DNA of 64,000 nt, from NCBI GenBank assembly GCA_002278855.1, contig NCGG01000010.1, forward strand, positions 28,348 to 92,347. Direction: 5' to 3'. Source of the stretch: Sphingomonadales bacterium 28-55-16. Its GTDB lineage: Bacteria > Pseudomonadota > Alphaproteobacteria > Sphingomonadales > Sphingomonadaceae. This document shows, one piece after another, positions 28,707 to 38,099 of the stretch. The translations under genes were made by a program, and so were the position numbers. Numbering within the stretch: position 1 is the stretch's first letter; each line of letters starts with the position of its first letter. A model generated the notes under the pieces. The model ran no database searches. It was not told the origin of the DNA and saw nothing but the letters and a program-made list of their open reading frames with translations.

Positions 28707-28879
28707 ATCTCTTCTTCACTAATCAAAGTTCGAATTATGCAGGCAGCTAAAAAGCTACCTTGAAACAAAGCCAAAAAGATTTCGAAACGCTTTTTTCAAA
28801 AACCATACATTCTACGAATTTTCAAAATTGTTAACTTCTAAGGTTGAACCCAGAGCAAATAAGCGCGAATGGTTTCCGT

Positions 28880-29080
28880 ATGATGCATCACAAGAAACTT
28901 ATCATCGCTGGAATGATGCTAGCGTTCCTGCCATGGGCACCAGCCCATGCTTATGTTGATCCTGGCACCGGACTTTTGTTGGTGCAGGGCCTCGTGGCAT
29001 TCATTGGCGGCGTAGTAGTTTTTTTGAAAAACCCCATCGCGTCGATCAAAGCGCTCATTGCTCGGCGTCCTAAAAAGTGA
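28880..29080 (+). CDS. Small AYVDPGTG-type membrane protein of glycan loci
   Basis: A 66-residue protein from the ATG ATG pair at 28880 (an in-frame TTG at 28844 is possible). It has a signal-like hydrophobic N-terminus ending APAHA, then YVDPGTGLLLVQG, a second hydrophobic segment (LVAFIGGVVVFL) and a basic tail (ALIARRPKK). The AYVDPGTG-x-(L/I)-x-x-Q signature after a cleavable signal defines a tiny, uncharacterised family that I associate with exopolysaccharide clusters. Its stop overlaps the GTG of the next gene (GTGA), so it is translationally coupled to the methyltransferase. Function unknown. Confidence 0.75.
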   Translation: MMHHKKLIIAGMMLAFLPWAPAHAYVDPGTGLLLVQGLVAFIGGVVVFLKNPIASIKALIARRPKK

Positions 29081-30402
29081 GAGATCCGATTGGTCGGGTA
29101 GAAGTGTCTGTGGATAGTGTTCTGAGGCATGCCTTCGCACCGCTGGCTGAGCCTCACTTTCTTGACACTTCAACGGCGGCCCAACTGGTAAAGCGGGGTT
29201 TATTGACCCCATTTACCTTCGAAAGCCGAAGTCTAGTCAGAGCGCGTAAAGTTGGATTTGCAACCTACCCCTGGGAATGGACTCACGGTCAGTTACTGCA
29301 AGCCGCATCTGTTACGCTCGACGTGGCAGAAGCAGCGTTGACAGAGGGACATGAGTTGAAGGATGCTTCCGCCCTTAATGTTTTGTTCGAGCGGGACCGG
29401 CCAGAATTTTGCGATCACTTTTCAATGCAGCCGATCCAGCGCCGACAGTGGTGGGCTTACGGCCAGTTTTTAAGGCACTTCTTGTTCCCGCTGGCAGTTT
29501 CGCGTCATTTGGGCATGGAGCCGGCGGAGGTGTTCAAGGCCAGTCTCGATGGCCTTTCGCTCGAAAACACCCGGACGTTACTTGGTTCGAAATGCTGGAC
29601 TTCACGCATTGGAATTGCGCTTCTGCGGCGGCAAGGTCACAATGGCAGATCGAAATTAGCGCTCCCGTCCCCCAGCGATAATTCGCCTAACCCTTTGCAC
29701 CAGAGACTGATAGACTTCTTGCGCTGGCAATTGTCGGGGCTAGAGCACGTGCCGCGCATTTCCGAGTGGGCTTCCTACGAACAGACACGCAATCACTATC
29801 CGTTGATTAGTCTGGAGTGTAAGCGCGGGACCGTTGCTCGCTGGTTGTCCCTTACAAACCCGAGGTGGGTAGTGGACCTCGGCTGTAACCAAGGCGAGTT
29901 CTCGTTTGTCGCCACGGGAATTGCCGCAGCGGGCGTGATCGCTGTCGATGCTGACATGGCAGCAATCGGTCGCCTGCGCGCGAAGCTAACCAATGAGACC
30001 TCCATCTACACCGTCTGCGCAAACTTAGACGATCTGCCGAGAGGCCGCGGATGGATGGGGAAGGAATATCCCGGTCTTTTGGAGCGAATAAGCGCGCAAG
30101 CCGATGTCGCAATGGCGCTTGCTCTTGTTCATCATCTCGTGATCGGCCGCAGCATTCCGTTGACCGAAGTGGCCGAGTTGATGGCTGCCTCCACGCGTCG
30201 CTATTTGATTGTAGAGTATTTGGAGGCTGATGATCCGATGGTTCAGGCGCTGCTTCTCAGTCGCGACCGTATCGACGACACCGGTTTCACGCTAGAGGAT
30301 CAGCGGCGGGCATTTGGGCAACGGTTCCAAACAATCGAAGAAATCGTTCTAGAGGGTTCATCGCGGCGCTTGGCATTGCTGGAGAAGCTTACACCGGCAT
30401 GA
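29077..30402 (+). CDS. SAM-dependent methyltransferase with kinase-like N-terminal half
   Basis: A 441-residue soluble protein starting at GTG 29077 inside the previous stop (GTGA). The second half holds a Rossmann methyltransferase with motif I VVDLGCNQGEFSF (about 268-280), the acidic residue of motif II in VIAVDADMAAI, and ALALVHHLVIG further on. The first half is the conserved region TYPWEWTHGQLLQAASVTLDVAEAAL...GHELKDASALNVLFERDRPEF; KDASxxNV recalls the catalytic loop of a protein kinase or aminoglycoside-kinase fold (HxDxxxxN-like). I know this two-part architecture only from uncharacterised proteins next to AYVDPGTG genes. Substrate unknown; its stop overlaps the next ATG (ATGA). Confidence 0.8.
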   Translation: MRDPIGRVEVSVDSVLRHAFAPLAEPHFLDTSTAAQLVKRGLLTPFTFESRSLVRARKVGFATYPWEWTHGQLLQAASVTLDVAEAALTEGHELKDASALNVLFERDRPEFCDHFSMQPIQRRQWWAYGQFLRHFLFPLAVSRHLGMEPAEVFKASLDGLSLENTRTLLGSKCWTSRIGIALLRRQGHNGRSKLALPSPSDNSPNPLHQRLIDFLRWQLSGLEHVPRISEWASYEQTRNHYPLISLECKRGTVARWLSLTNPRWVVDLGCNQGEFSFVATGIAAAGVIAVDADMAAIGRLRAKLTNETSIYTVCANLDDLPRGRGWMGKEYPGLLERISAQADVAMALALVHHLVIGRSIPLTEVAELMAASTRRYLIVEYLEADDPMVQALLLSRDRIDDTGFTLEDQRRAFGQRFQTIEEIVLEGSSRRLALLEKLTPA

Positions 30403-31727
30403 AGATTTTGAAGATCCATCATCGCCTCAGCCATTGGCTCGCGCACGCCTCCGTAATCGCGACGCTGATGTTGCTATCGCGGTCCCATTGGGTTTTTAGC
30501 AAGCTGTATCATGGCGGGCAATCGGTAGAAAACATCTGTCTGGCCATCGCCGTATTCCTTGGTTTTGTGCTGCTAATGCTGGTGCCGGTCGCAATACTAT
30601 TACCTATCAGGATGGCCGAGACCGCGCTGCGGATCTTGACAGTTTCGGTAACGCTCTATGTCTTTTGGCCGACCATACGGACGCTGCCTATCGTTTCACA
30701 AGAGTTAGGCGCTGCCCAAAAAATCGGTTTGATTGGGGGTACGTTGATACTTGCTGCGTTGGCAGCAGCCAAGCTGACACCTGAACTGTGGCGCCGCATG
30801 CAGAAAGCGATCGTATTTGCAGCCATTCTGTACATAGCCTTTCCAATGTTGCTCGCGCGCGTGACCGACCCGCTTGTTTTGCAGATGCCGAGGCAGGGCC
30901 CACTGGTTGTGCTATTATTGGACGAGCTAAATGCCGACGCCGGCGAACAGATCGCCGCTGCGATTGCCCTAGAGGGTGGAGAGCCGAGAACACGCTTGAT
31001 CCAGGCAGTTGGGCCCTCTACGATCACCGTAATTCCGGAGTTTTTGGGCGGCCCTCACATGCCGCAGGCTCGGGTCTGTTCGCCCACGGCGGTGTGTGAC
31101 ACCTCGGGCGTTTTTGACTTTTCAAGACTGCGCTTCGACCCGACAGATAGAATGCACATTGTCGGCTTCTTCCACCCATATTGTTCTGCGAGTGGACTTG
31201 CTTCATGCGCGGGCGTGTCAATCCCTTCTAGCGTTTCGCCAATTATCGATCTGCTGTGCAGTTTTGGGCGGATACTACCCGGAAAGAAGGCTGACGACTG
31301 CGTTTGGTTTGACGCCCGGAGCTGGCAGGCGTTTCGGATGCGCGCGCGCGACACGATGTTTTTATCGCCATTTTGGCAGGAGGGCGGAATTCTTTATGCA
31401 CATATGCCCTTTCCGCATCCACCCGGAAACCTACAGGGAGCAGGGCTAGCGGCCGACTACGGTGATAATTTGAAATTGGCGGCTAACACTGCTGCGCAAG
31501 TCTGGAAGCGGGGACGCGCCCGTTTTGGCGACGATTTCCGGCTCATCGTCACTTCTGATCACCCTCTTCGGCCTGAGCTGTACTGCAGGCATGAAAAGTA
31601 CCTAGAAACCGGCTGCAATATTACACCCTCGGCTTTTGAAGGGTTCGTTCCTTACATCGAGGTGGGACAAAGATTTAGTGATGTATTAAAAATTGAAGAC
31701 AACGCAAATATATTTAAAAAAAATTAA
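30399..31727 (+). CDS. Membrane protein with phosphatase/sulfatase-superfamily-like ectodomain
   Basis: A 442-residue protein with four or five hydrophobic segments in residues 15-165, then a soluble domain presumed periplasmic. That domain resembles the alkaline-phosphatase superfamily: VVLLLDELNAD (first metal Asp region), HMPFPHPPG (about 335) and LIVTSDHPLR (late metal D-H pair). I do not see the usual nucleophile context (a Thr, Ser or Cys in an FPN- or PSR-like motif), so activity on phospho- or sulfo-groups is uncertain and the fold itself is an inference. ATG overlaps the methyltransferase stop (ATGA). The gene is last in the coupled trio 28880-31727; the DNA turns AT-rich at its 3' end. 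Confidence 0.65.
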   Translation: MKILKIHHRLSHWLAHASVIATLMLLSRSHWVFSKLYHGGQSVENICLAIAVFLGFVLLMLVPVAILLPIRMAETALRILTVSVTLYVFWPTIRTLPIVSQELGAAQKIGLIGGTLILAALAAAKLTPELWRRMQKAIVFAAILYIAFPMLLARVTDPLVLQMPRQGPLVVLLLDELNADAGEQIAAAIALEGGEPRTRLIQAVGPSTITVIPEFLGGPHMPQARVCSPTAVCDTSGVFDFSRLRFDPTDRMHIVGFFHPYCSASGLASCAGVSIPSSVSPIIDLLCSFGRILPGKKADDCVWFDARSWQAFRMRARDTMFLSPFWQEGGILYAHMPFPHPPGNLQGAGLAADYGDNLKLAANTAAQVWKRGRARFGDDFRLIVTSDHPLRPELYCRHEKYLETGCNITPSAFEGFVPYIEVGQRFSDVLKIEDNANIFKKN

Positions 31728-32101
31728 TCTATTGAAAACTTAATTTAATGACGTTCATAATTTTCAGAATGTTAAATAAAAATTTTTTGTATTCAAGCGC
31801 GAATTGAGACGATGTGGATTGCATCGCGGCATCTGCATGCCGCTCTACGAATGAGCGCTTAGCCCGCAGGCTTTTGGCTTGCCGAAACACTATTTTGGGC
31901 GAAGCAAAGATTTTGGGATCGACGGTCAGTTAGATCCGTCGCTTCCGTTTGGGCAGGTTTGTTGCGTCACCGCGTCTCCGTTCCATATACTCAAGGATGA
32001 AGTTGGCGTTATCGTCCGTGTTGGCCAGCGGCACTTCGGGCGCGGGCCCGTCAGTGACCATGGTTGGCATAACACCTTCGAGGCCGGAGATTTCTCGTCG
32101 T
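31728..32101. other. 374-bp AT-rich intergenic stretch with a hairpin
   Basis: The first 80 bases after the cassette are very AT-rich with no clear terminator. A 7-bp perfect hairpin (GCGGCAT, 4-base loop, ATGCCGC) lies at 31826-31843 without a T-tract on either strand. The right part is covered by a possible 65-codon minus-strand frame listed separately. Confidence 0.5.
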
Positions 32102-32127
32102 TCAGGACAAAGGACTTTCGCTTGCAT
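31930..32127 (-). CDS. Possible small protein downstream of the O-antigen-ligase-like gene
   Basis: A 65-codon frame whose ATG lies inside the last 26 bases of the ligase-like gene, same strand, different frame. The product is soluble, acidic in the middle (PLANTDDNANFILEYMERRR) and ends in a basic PKRKRRI. It has no family that I recognise. Composition looks protein-like and the overlap would allow coupled translation, but a plus-strand frame covers the same bases, so it may be spurious. Confidence 0.28.
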   Translation of the reverse strand: MQAKVLCPERREISGLEGVMPTMVTDGPAPEVPLANTDDNANFILEYMERRRGDATNLPKRKRRI

Positions 32128-33547
32128 CGTTAGAAGCGCTCGGGTTGAAAAACCATATTACGAAAATAGCCATCACTGCTATCATGATGGGTGTCCTTAA
32201 TGGATAATCGACAGTGCTTGCTATAGCGAGCAATCCGATCCCAACACCCGCGGCCCGGCTCAAGATGGACCTGCTGCCGGGTTCGGCGCCTGGGCGCCAC
32301 AAATGGTACATACGCCACAAATAAAACACCACTGCAATCGCCAATAGAACGCAACCTGGAATGCCAAATGTTAAGGCAGTTTCTATCCAATCATTATGGG
32401 CTCTGTTAAGATATGAATTATCCAAAAGCCGGTTAGGTTCCGCAAGCTGGTAAGCCTGAACAAAAGACCCTGCACCAGCGCCCCATGGAGCAAAATTCGA
32501 TATAATTCCCAACGAAACCGAAACAAACTCTGCTCTGCCGTCCTCATCAAGCGACTGGGTAAAGAGCCTTACCATTGCCGCGTCTCGTGAAAATAACAAA
32601 GTTAAGGCGCCGAGTACTAGGACTATTCCTGCGCCCAACACCCGAATTTTAGCAATTAAATCAGGCTGGTCTTTTAGTGGATTTTTTGACTTCGGTCTTG
32701 CGTATAAAATGCCAGCCGCTGCTAAGCCAATAGCGCCAGTTACAAATCCCGAACGGGACCCTGTGACTAATATCATGGGGACGACAAAAACTCCAATTGC
32801 TAAGCACAATAGCTCTCGGGCACGCTGCTTTTCTCGTGTCTCTGCTCTGCCTGAGGCAAAAGCGGCCAACATAGGAATTAGGCAGGCGAGCAATGTTGCT
32901 GCGTGATTGCGGTTAGCAAAAAACCCGGTGGCGGAGCCATTGTTGCCGATCCTGTAGAAGTATAATGGCCCAGTTGGGCTACTACCGAGTTGAATAAGGC
33001 CCAAAAGTCCAGACAAAGCTGCGAGTGTTATCAAAAAAGGGAGAAGCAAATCCTTTTCACGCTGACTAAGCTGAATGCCGAGTAGAATTATCGATAAGGG
33101 GACCAGTAGGGCACAAAATGCCTGCCAGCCATCAAAGGGTGACAGTGTAAATTGGTGCCAAATACCATCATTTCCGATGAGTTGTGATATTGCTACTAGG
33201 CTTGTGTTGTAACTTATTGATGTCCATGTGGCGATCGGAAGGGGCATAACATGAGTAATGGTAAGTCCTAAAGCGCCGCTTAGGCCAACTAATGGCAAAT
33301 AGTATGGTCGAAAATGCTTTGCCTGTAACGTTGATAGTGCGATACCTAAAAACATGACCGACACTGGACGCAAAATTGCTAATGATTGCTCGTCTGTTCT
33401 CGACGAACCGCCTGTTGCGAAGATGATGCCCAGCAGAACAGCAAGCAACCAGAATTGCATAGAGCGGGTTTTTAGGTGTAAAATGTTGTGTAACAACAGA
33501 CTGCCCTCATGAATTGATAACTCGAATAAGAAATAAAATAAAAACAC
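32102..33547 (-). CDS. O-antigen ligase / Wzy-family membrane protein (second copy)
   Basis: A 481-residue polytopic inner-membrane protein with about twelve hydrophobic segments. The Wzy_C region is clear: GFFANRNHAATLLA, VTGSRSGFVTGAIGLA, then the large periplasmic loop with APWGAGAGSFVQAYQLAEPNRLL and YLNRAHNDWIETALTFGIPG. The HND(W) motif is diagnostic for O-antigen ligase/polymerase-type glycosyltransferases that use undecaprenyl-PP donors. It could be the polymerase of the island. The N-terminus may begin at 33460 rather than 33547. It points away from the Wzc-type kinase gene, with a 173-base divergent promoter region between. Confidence 0.87.
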   Translation of the reverse strand: MFLFYFLFELSIHEGSLLLHNILHLKTRSMQFWLLAVLLGIIFATGGSSRTDEQSLAILRPVSVMFLGIALSTLQAKHFRPYYLPLVGLSGALGLTITHVMPLPIATWTSISYNTSLVAISQLIGNDGIWHQFTLSPFDGWQAFCALLVPLSIILLGIQLSQREKDLLLPFLITLAALSGLLGLIQLGSSPTGPLYFYRIGNNGSATGFFANRNHAATLLACLIPMLAAFASGRAETREKQRARELLCLAIGVFVVPMILVTGSRSGFVTGAIGLAAAGILYARPKSKNPLKDQPDLIAKIRVLGAGIVLVLGALTLLFSRDAAMVRLFTQSLDEDGRAEFVSVSLGIISNFAPWGAGAGSFVQAYQLAEPNRLLDNSYLNRAHNDWIETALTFGIPGCVLLAIAVVFYLWRMYHLWRPGAEPGSRSILSRAAGVGIGLLAIASTVDYPLRTPIMIAVMAIFVIWFFNPSASNDASESPLS

Positions 33548-33720
33548 TTAAATAGGTCGGCAATAGCAAGTGCGCTCTGCCTTCATCGAAGCAACAGAGA
33601 AAAATTCTGGAAATCCCTTTCACTTTAGGTTAGCTGCCTGCATCACAAACAGAGTTTTACGGTTGCTGGTTTGCTCCTAGCACGAATCGAAAAATTCGGA
33701 AGTCGTTAGGATAACGAAAA

Positions 33721-35922
33721 ATGTTAAATTCTACAGCTGGGGTGCCTGATTGGAATGGCGCTAGGGCTCCCTTGTCAATGGAAAACGAAGGCTTGACTGG
33801 CATTGCCCCTCCAGCTCTGCTGCAGTACTGGCAGGTGGTGCTCAGATGGAAGTGGGCGATTGCCGGGATCGTTTCTGTGACGCTGGCCCTTGGGTTGGTG
33901 GCTACCCTATTGCTTACCCCACAGTACACGGCCACATCTCGAATTGAGATTAGTCGCGAACAAAAGAAAGTAACAAATCTGGAGGGGTTGGAGTCGCAAG
34001 ACGCGGGCCGCGATTTGGAGTTCTTTCAAACACAATACAGCTTACTGCAAGCTCGCTCTCTTGCAGAGAGAGTTGCGCGGAAATTGCGGCTTAGCGATAA
34101 TAAAGCGTTTTTTGATGCGCATGGTGTTGAGTCAGGTGAAGGCGGCCTCTTCGCGCAAAATACAAATGGCGCACGAACCTCGGCTGAACGTAGAAAAAGA
34201 GAAAAAGTGGCTGTCGACTTGTTGCTAGGGCACATATCGATATCTCCAATTCGCACATCGGCTCTAGTGGACATTAGCTACACGAGTGCGTCTGCTGCAT
34301 TATCCGCTGAAATCGCAAACGCTTGGACGGATCAATTTATTTTGCAAAGCATGGATCGTCGATTTGCTTCTACGGCCGACGCGCGAACGTTTTTGGAACA
34401 GCGTCTGTCGAACTTGCGTGCTCGCCTCGAGACTTCTGAGCGCGATCTAGTTCGCTATGCCGAAGACAAGGGCATCGTTGCCTTGAGCAAAAGTACCAGC
34501 GCGGATGGCCGAACGGAGGTAGCAAGAACTTTGGTATCCAGCGATTTGGAGGCTCTTAACATGGCTCTTGCCGAGGCAACCGCTAACCGGATAGCGACAG
34601 AGAGCCGGGCAGCCCAGCGGAACGGCAGCGCCAGCAGCGAGGCGTTTAATAACGCCGCCATCGGGCAATTGCGGCAGAAGCGAGCTGAGGTTGCTTCTGA
34701 ATACGCTCGGGTTATGGTCCAATTTGAGCCAGGTTACCCCACCGCGGTGGCTTTAAACGAACAGCTGAAGGCGCTTGATATGAGTATCGCGCGAGAGGAG
34801 GGTCGGGTGGTAAACAGCCGTTCCTCGGAGTATCGCGAGGCAGCATTACGCGAGGCTGATTTGAAGCGGCGAGTTGAAGAGCTGAAAGGCAGATTGGCCC
34901 GTCAGCAACGTGACAGTATTCAATACAACATCTTTCAGCGTGAAGCTGACACCAACCGCGAGCTTTATGACGGATTATTGCAGCGGTACAAAGAAATTGG
35001 CGTTGCTGGCGTAGGGGTAAACAACATTGCTATCGTTGATATCGCAAAATTACCGGAAAAGCCGTCGTCTCCCAATGTCCTGTTAAATCTATTGATTGCC
35101 CTTGCCGTAGGTTTAAGTTTAGCTGCCGCGGCAACGTTTGCACTAGATCAAATTGATGAGGGTCTACGAGACCCTACCCAAGTTAGTCGACTACTCAGGG
35201 TGCCATTTCTCGGGAGTGTTCCGAACAGTGAAAACGATGATATGCTTGATTTATTGAACGATCCAAAATCTGTTGTTTCTGAAGCGTACTTAAGCGTTAG
35301 GTCAAATCTGGCATTTTCAACAGATCACGGAATTCCTCATTCGTTAATGGTTACAAGTACGCGGCCTTCAGAAGGCAAAAGTACCACGAGTATGGCCTTG
35401 GCTATGGTTCTTGGTAGAACTGGTAAAAATGTTCTTTTGCTAGATGCAGATATGCGGTCGCCGTCAATGCATGCTTTCACCGGACAAAAAAATAGCTTCG
35501 GGTTGAGCAACTTTTTGGCAGGAGAAAACGATTGGCGGAGACTTGTAAGCGACACCGCAATTAAGGGTGTAACTCTGATGCCAGCCGGTCCCCCGCCGCC
35601 AAGCGCCGCAGAATTATTGAGCAGTGACAGAATGATGATTTTAATCCGACAGTTGTCGGAGCAGTTTGATCATGTAATCGTCGACTCGCCGCCGATACTT
35701 GGGCTTGCAGACGCGCCTTTGTTATCGCGCGCAGTTGAAGGCTGCGTTTTTGTGGCTGAATCTGAAGGTGTGGCACTTCGTGGAATTAAGACTTCGCTCG
35801 GACGCCTACAGAGTGTGCATGCCCACATCTTTGGCTTAGTTCTCACAAAGCTACGGCAAAAGCATGCAGGCTACGGCTACGGCTACGGCTACGGCTACGG
35901 TTATGGAAATTCAGATACTTAG
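33721..35922 (+). CDS. Wzc/GumC-type polysaccharide co-polymerase with tyrosine kinase domain
   Basis: Inner-membrane co-polymerase that controls chain length and export of capsule-like polymers through its BY-kinase. 733 residues: Wzz domain with first membrane helix near residues 42-65, a long coiled coil (about 220-420), GNVR-like periplasmic end, second helix near 455-475, then the cytoplasmic kinase with Walker A K553 in RPSEGKSTTS, Walker A' LLLDADM (D575, D577) and Walker B HVIVDSPP (D655). The C-terminus is a regular Gly-Tyr alternation with six tyrosines (718, 720, 722, 724, 726, 728), the autophosphorylation cluster. No OPX/Wza exporter gene is seen beside it. Confidence 0.93.
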   Translation: MLNSTAGVPDWNGARAPLSMENEGLTGIAPPALLQYWQVVLRWKWAIAGIVSVTLALGLVATLLLTPQYTATSRIEISREQKKVTNLEGLESQDAGRDLEFFQTQYSLLQARSLAERVARKLRLSDNKAFFDAHGVESGEGGLFAQNTNGARTSAERRKREKVAVDLLLGHISISPIRTSALVDISYTSASAALSAEIANAWTDQFILQSMDRRFASTADARTFLEQRLSNLRARLETSERDLVRYAEDKGIVALSKSTSADGRTEVARTLVSSDLEALNMALAEATANRIATESRAAQRNGSASSEAFNNAAIGQLRQKRAEVASEYARVMVQFEPGYPTAVALNEQLKALDMSIAREEGRVVNSRSSEYREAALREADLKRRVEELKGRLARQQRDSIQYNIFQREADTNRELYDGLLQRYKEIGVAGVGVNNIAIVDIAKLPEKPSSPNVLLNLLIALAVGLSLAAAATFALDQIDEGLRDPTQVSRLLRVPFLGSVPNSENDDMLDLLNDPKSVVSEAYLSVRSNLAFSTDHGIPHSLMVTSTRPSEGKSTTSMALAMVLGRTGKNVLLLDADMRSPSMHAFTGQKNSFGLSNFLAGENDWRRLVSDTAIKGVTLMPAGPPPPSAAELLSSDRMMILIRQLSEQFDHVIVDSPPILGLADAPLLSRAVEGCVFVAESEGVALRGIKTSLGRLQSVHAHIFGLVLTKLRQKHAGYGYGYGYGYGYGNSDT
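35869..35904 (+). repeat. In-frame hexanucleotide repeat encoding the (Gly-Tyr)6 tail
   Basis: Five perfect copies of GGCTAC (35869-35898) followed by the synonymous variant GGTTAT (35899-35904), at the 3' end of the BY-kinase gene. Each unit adds one Gly-Tyr pair, so slippage would change the number of phosphorylatable tyrosines without a frameshift. Confidence 0.93.
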
Positions 35923-36024
35923 TTGCGTAACATCTCCACGTGAAGACACGTGGGTAATTGACGCACGCGATGCTTGCTACATCCACTAGGGCAGAAGCTA
36001 GAGAATTGGGTAGAAGATATTGCA

Positions 36025-36969
36025 ATGACCGATAAAAATGCGTTGATCTATATTGCTGGCATGAACGGTATGGTCGGGAGCTCTATTGCCAGGCGCTTAA
36101 AGGCCAGAGGTTATAATAATGTTATCGGCCCAGGGCGTTCCGACTTAGATCTACTGGACAGCGCGGCTGTGAAGTCTTGGTTTATGGATCATCAGCCTGA
36201 CTACGTGTTTCTTGCCGCTGCAAAAGTTGGCGGAATTCAGGCAAATAATACCCAAAGGGCCGAATTCCTTTATGAAAATCTAATGATGGAAGCCAATATT
36301 GTTCATGCTGCGCACCTTGCTGATGTGCAGCGCCTGTTGTTTTTGGGGTCGAGCTGCATTTATCCCCGTGACTGCGCACAGCCCATCAAAGAAGAATATT
36401 TATTGACGGGAATATTAGAAAAAACAAATGAGCCTTACGCTGTTGCTAAAATCGCCGGGATCAAGCTTACTGAAGCATACAATGCACAATATTCGCGAAA
36501 TTACATAAGCGTAATGCCTACTAATCTTTTTGGTCCCAACGATAATTATGATCTTCAAACAAGTCATGTGCTTCCCGCTCTGATCAGGAAGGCTCACGAG
36601 GCAAAGACGAGCGGAGCAGAATCGATTACTGTTTGGGGAACGGGTACGCCCAAGCGAGAATTTTTGTATGTCGATGACCTTGCGGATGCCTGCATCCATT
36701 TGATGGAGGAATCTTATAACGGATCTTTGGTCAATATTGGCACCGGCGAAGACATCAGCATCGCTGAATTGGTTACTATCGTAATGGACGTAGTTGGATA
36801 TCGGGGGCGCATTGTATATGATGCGACAAAACCGGATGGCACGCCGCGTAAGCTCCTAGATGTTTCAAAAATGCAGCAGCTCGGGTGGTCGGCGCAGACC
36901 TCTCTGCGCGATGGAATTGCCAAAGCGTATCGTGCTGCCCCCTTTTATGATAATCAAGAGAGAGTGTGA
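36025..36969 (+). CDS. fcl: GDP-L-fucose synthase family epimerase/reductase
   Basis: Extended SDR that epimerises and reduces GDP-4-keto-6-deoxy-mannose to GDP-L-fucose. From ATG 36025 it has 314 residues; the longer TTG-started frame adds an implausible N-terminus. Motifs: [18 protein letters not shown] (nucleotide site), [42 protein letters not shown] (YxxxK), and [16 protein letters not shown]. It is followed by gmd with overlapping codons, a fixed pair. Because a GDP-heptose pathway sits in the same island, the substrate might instead be the GDP-4-keto-6-deoxyheptose, which homologous enzymes handle in Yersinia and Campylobacter. Confidence 0.9.
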   Translation: MTDKNALIYIAGMNGMVGSSIARRLKARGYNNVIGPGRSDLDLLDSAAVKSWFMDHQPDYVFLAAAKVGGIQANNTQRAEFLYENLMMEANIVHAAHLADVQRLLFLGSSCIYPRDCAQPIKEEYLLTGILEKTNEPYAVAKIAGIKLTEAYNAQYSRNYISVMPTNLFGPNDNYDLQTSHVLPALIRKAHEAKTSGAESITVWGTGTPKREFLYVDDLADACIHLMEESYNGSLVNIGTGEDISIAELVTIVMDVVGYRGRIVYDATKPDGTPRKLLDVSKMQQLGWSAQTSLRDGIAKAYRAAPFYDNQERV

Positions 36970-38099
36970 AGGAAATGACACTGAAGTCGAAAACAGCTTT
37001 GATTACAGGGGTCACGGGCCAAGATGGCGCCTACCTGGCTGAACTTCTGTTGAAGAAGGGGTATATAGTTCACGGTCTTAAGAGGCGCTCCAGTCTCTTT
37101 AATACCGATAGAATTGATCACCTCTACCAAGACCCGCACGAAAAAAATCCACAGTTCACACTTCATTATGGAGATTTGACGGATAGCACGAACCTAATCC
37201 GGATCGTACAGCAGGTTCAGCCAGACGAAATTTATAATCTTGCAGCCATGAGCCATGTCGCGGTGAGTTTTGACACACCAGAATATACTGCAAATGCAGA
37301 TGGCATCGGGACACTGAGGTTGCTGGAGGCAATTCGCATACTCGGCTTGGAGAAAAAGACACGTTTTTATCAGGCGTCAACAAGTGAGTTATATGGCTTG
37401 GTTCAGGAAACACCCCAGAAAGAAACCACGCCTTTTTATCCCCGCAGCCCTTACGCTGTTGCGAAATTATACGCATATTGGATCACGGTAAACTATCGCG
37501 AGGCTTATGGCCTATATGCCTGTAACGGAATTTTGTTTAACCATGAGTCTCCGATTAGAGGTGAGACTTTTGTAACCCGCAAAATTACGCGGGCCATTGC
37601 ACGCATAGCGTTAGGTCTTCAAGACTGCCTATATTTGGGAAATATGGATGCCCTGCGCGATTGGGGGCACGCGCGTGATTTCGTCGAAATGCAGTGGCGG
37701 ATGTTACAACAAGAGCAACCCGAAGATTTTGTTATTGCAACTGGGGTACAATATAGCGTTCGCCATTTCGTTGACTGTGCCGCACGAAATTTGGGGATCA
37801 ATCTTCGCTTTGAGGGGGTTGGCCTTGATGAGGTCGCCATCGTAGATTCGGTCAGCGGTAGCCAAGCGAAAGTGTCATTGGGTCAAACTATCGCGCGAGT
37901 AGATCCTCGCTACTTTAGACCGACAGAGGTAGAAACGTTGTTGGGCGACCCATCGAAAGCGCGCGAGAAACTGGGATGGGTTCCAACTACTACATTTGAT
38001 GAGCTCGTTTCAGAAATGGTTTTGGCCGATTACGGCTCTGCACGTCGGGATGCACTGGTCAAAGACGCCGGCTTTAAAGCATTTGACTACAATGAATGA
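36966..38099 (+). CDS. gmd: GDP-mannose 4,6-dehydratase (or GDP-heptose 4,6-dehydratase)
   Basis: NADP-dependent dehydratase, first step from GDP-mannose to GDP-4-keto-6-deoxy-mannose. 377 residues from GTG 36966 (overlapping the fcl stop) or 374 from ATG 36975. Motifs: [89 protein letters not shown] (YxxxK) and [23 protein letters not shown]. These match GMDs closely; DmhA-type heptose dehydratases are close homologues and cannot be told apart by eye. Its stop overlaps the start of the next glycosyltransferase gene by eight bases. Confidence 0.92.
   Translation: MKEMTLKSKTALITGVTGQDGAYLAELLLKKGYIVHGLKRRSSLFNTDRIDHLYQDPHEKNPQFTLHYGDLTDSTNLIRIVQQVQPDEIYNLAAMSHVAVSFDTPEYTANADGIGTLRLLEAIRILGLEKKTRFYQASTSELYGLVQETPQKETTPFYPRSPYAVAKLYAYWITVNYREAYGLYACNGILFNHESPIRGETFVTRKITRAIARIALGLQDCLYLGNMDALRDWGHARDFVEMQWRMLQQEQPEDFVIATGVQYSVRHFVDCAARNLGINLRFEGVGLDEVAIVDSVSGSQAKVSLGQTIARVDPRYFRPTEVETLLGDPSKAREKLGWVPTTTFDELVSEMVLADYGSARRDALVKDAGFKAFDYNE

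Noticed and set aside
36025..38099. Assigning fcl/gmd strictly to GDP-fucose synthesis
   Set aside because: The motifs fit, but the adjacent GDP-heptose genes and known GDP-heptose-acting homologues make the substrate undecidable by eye; kept as an open alternative.
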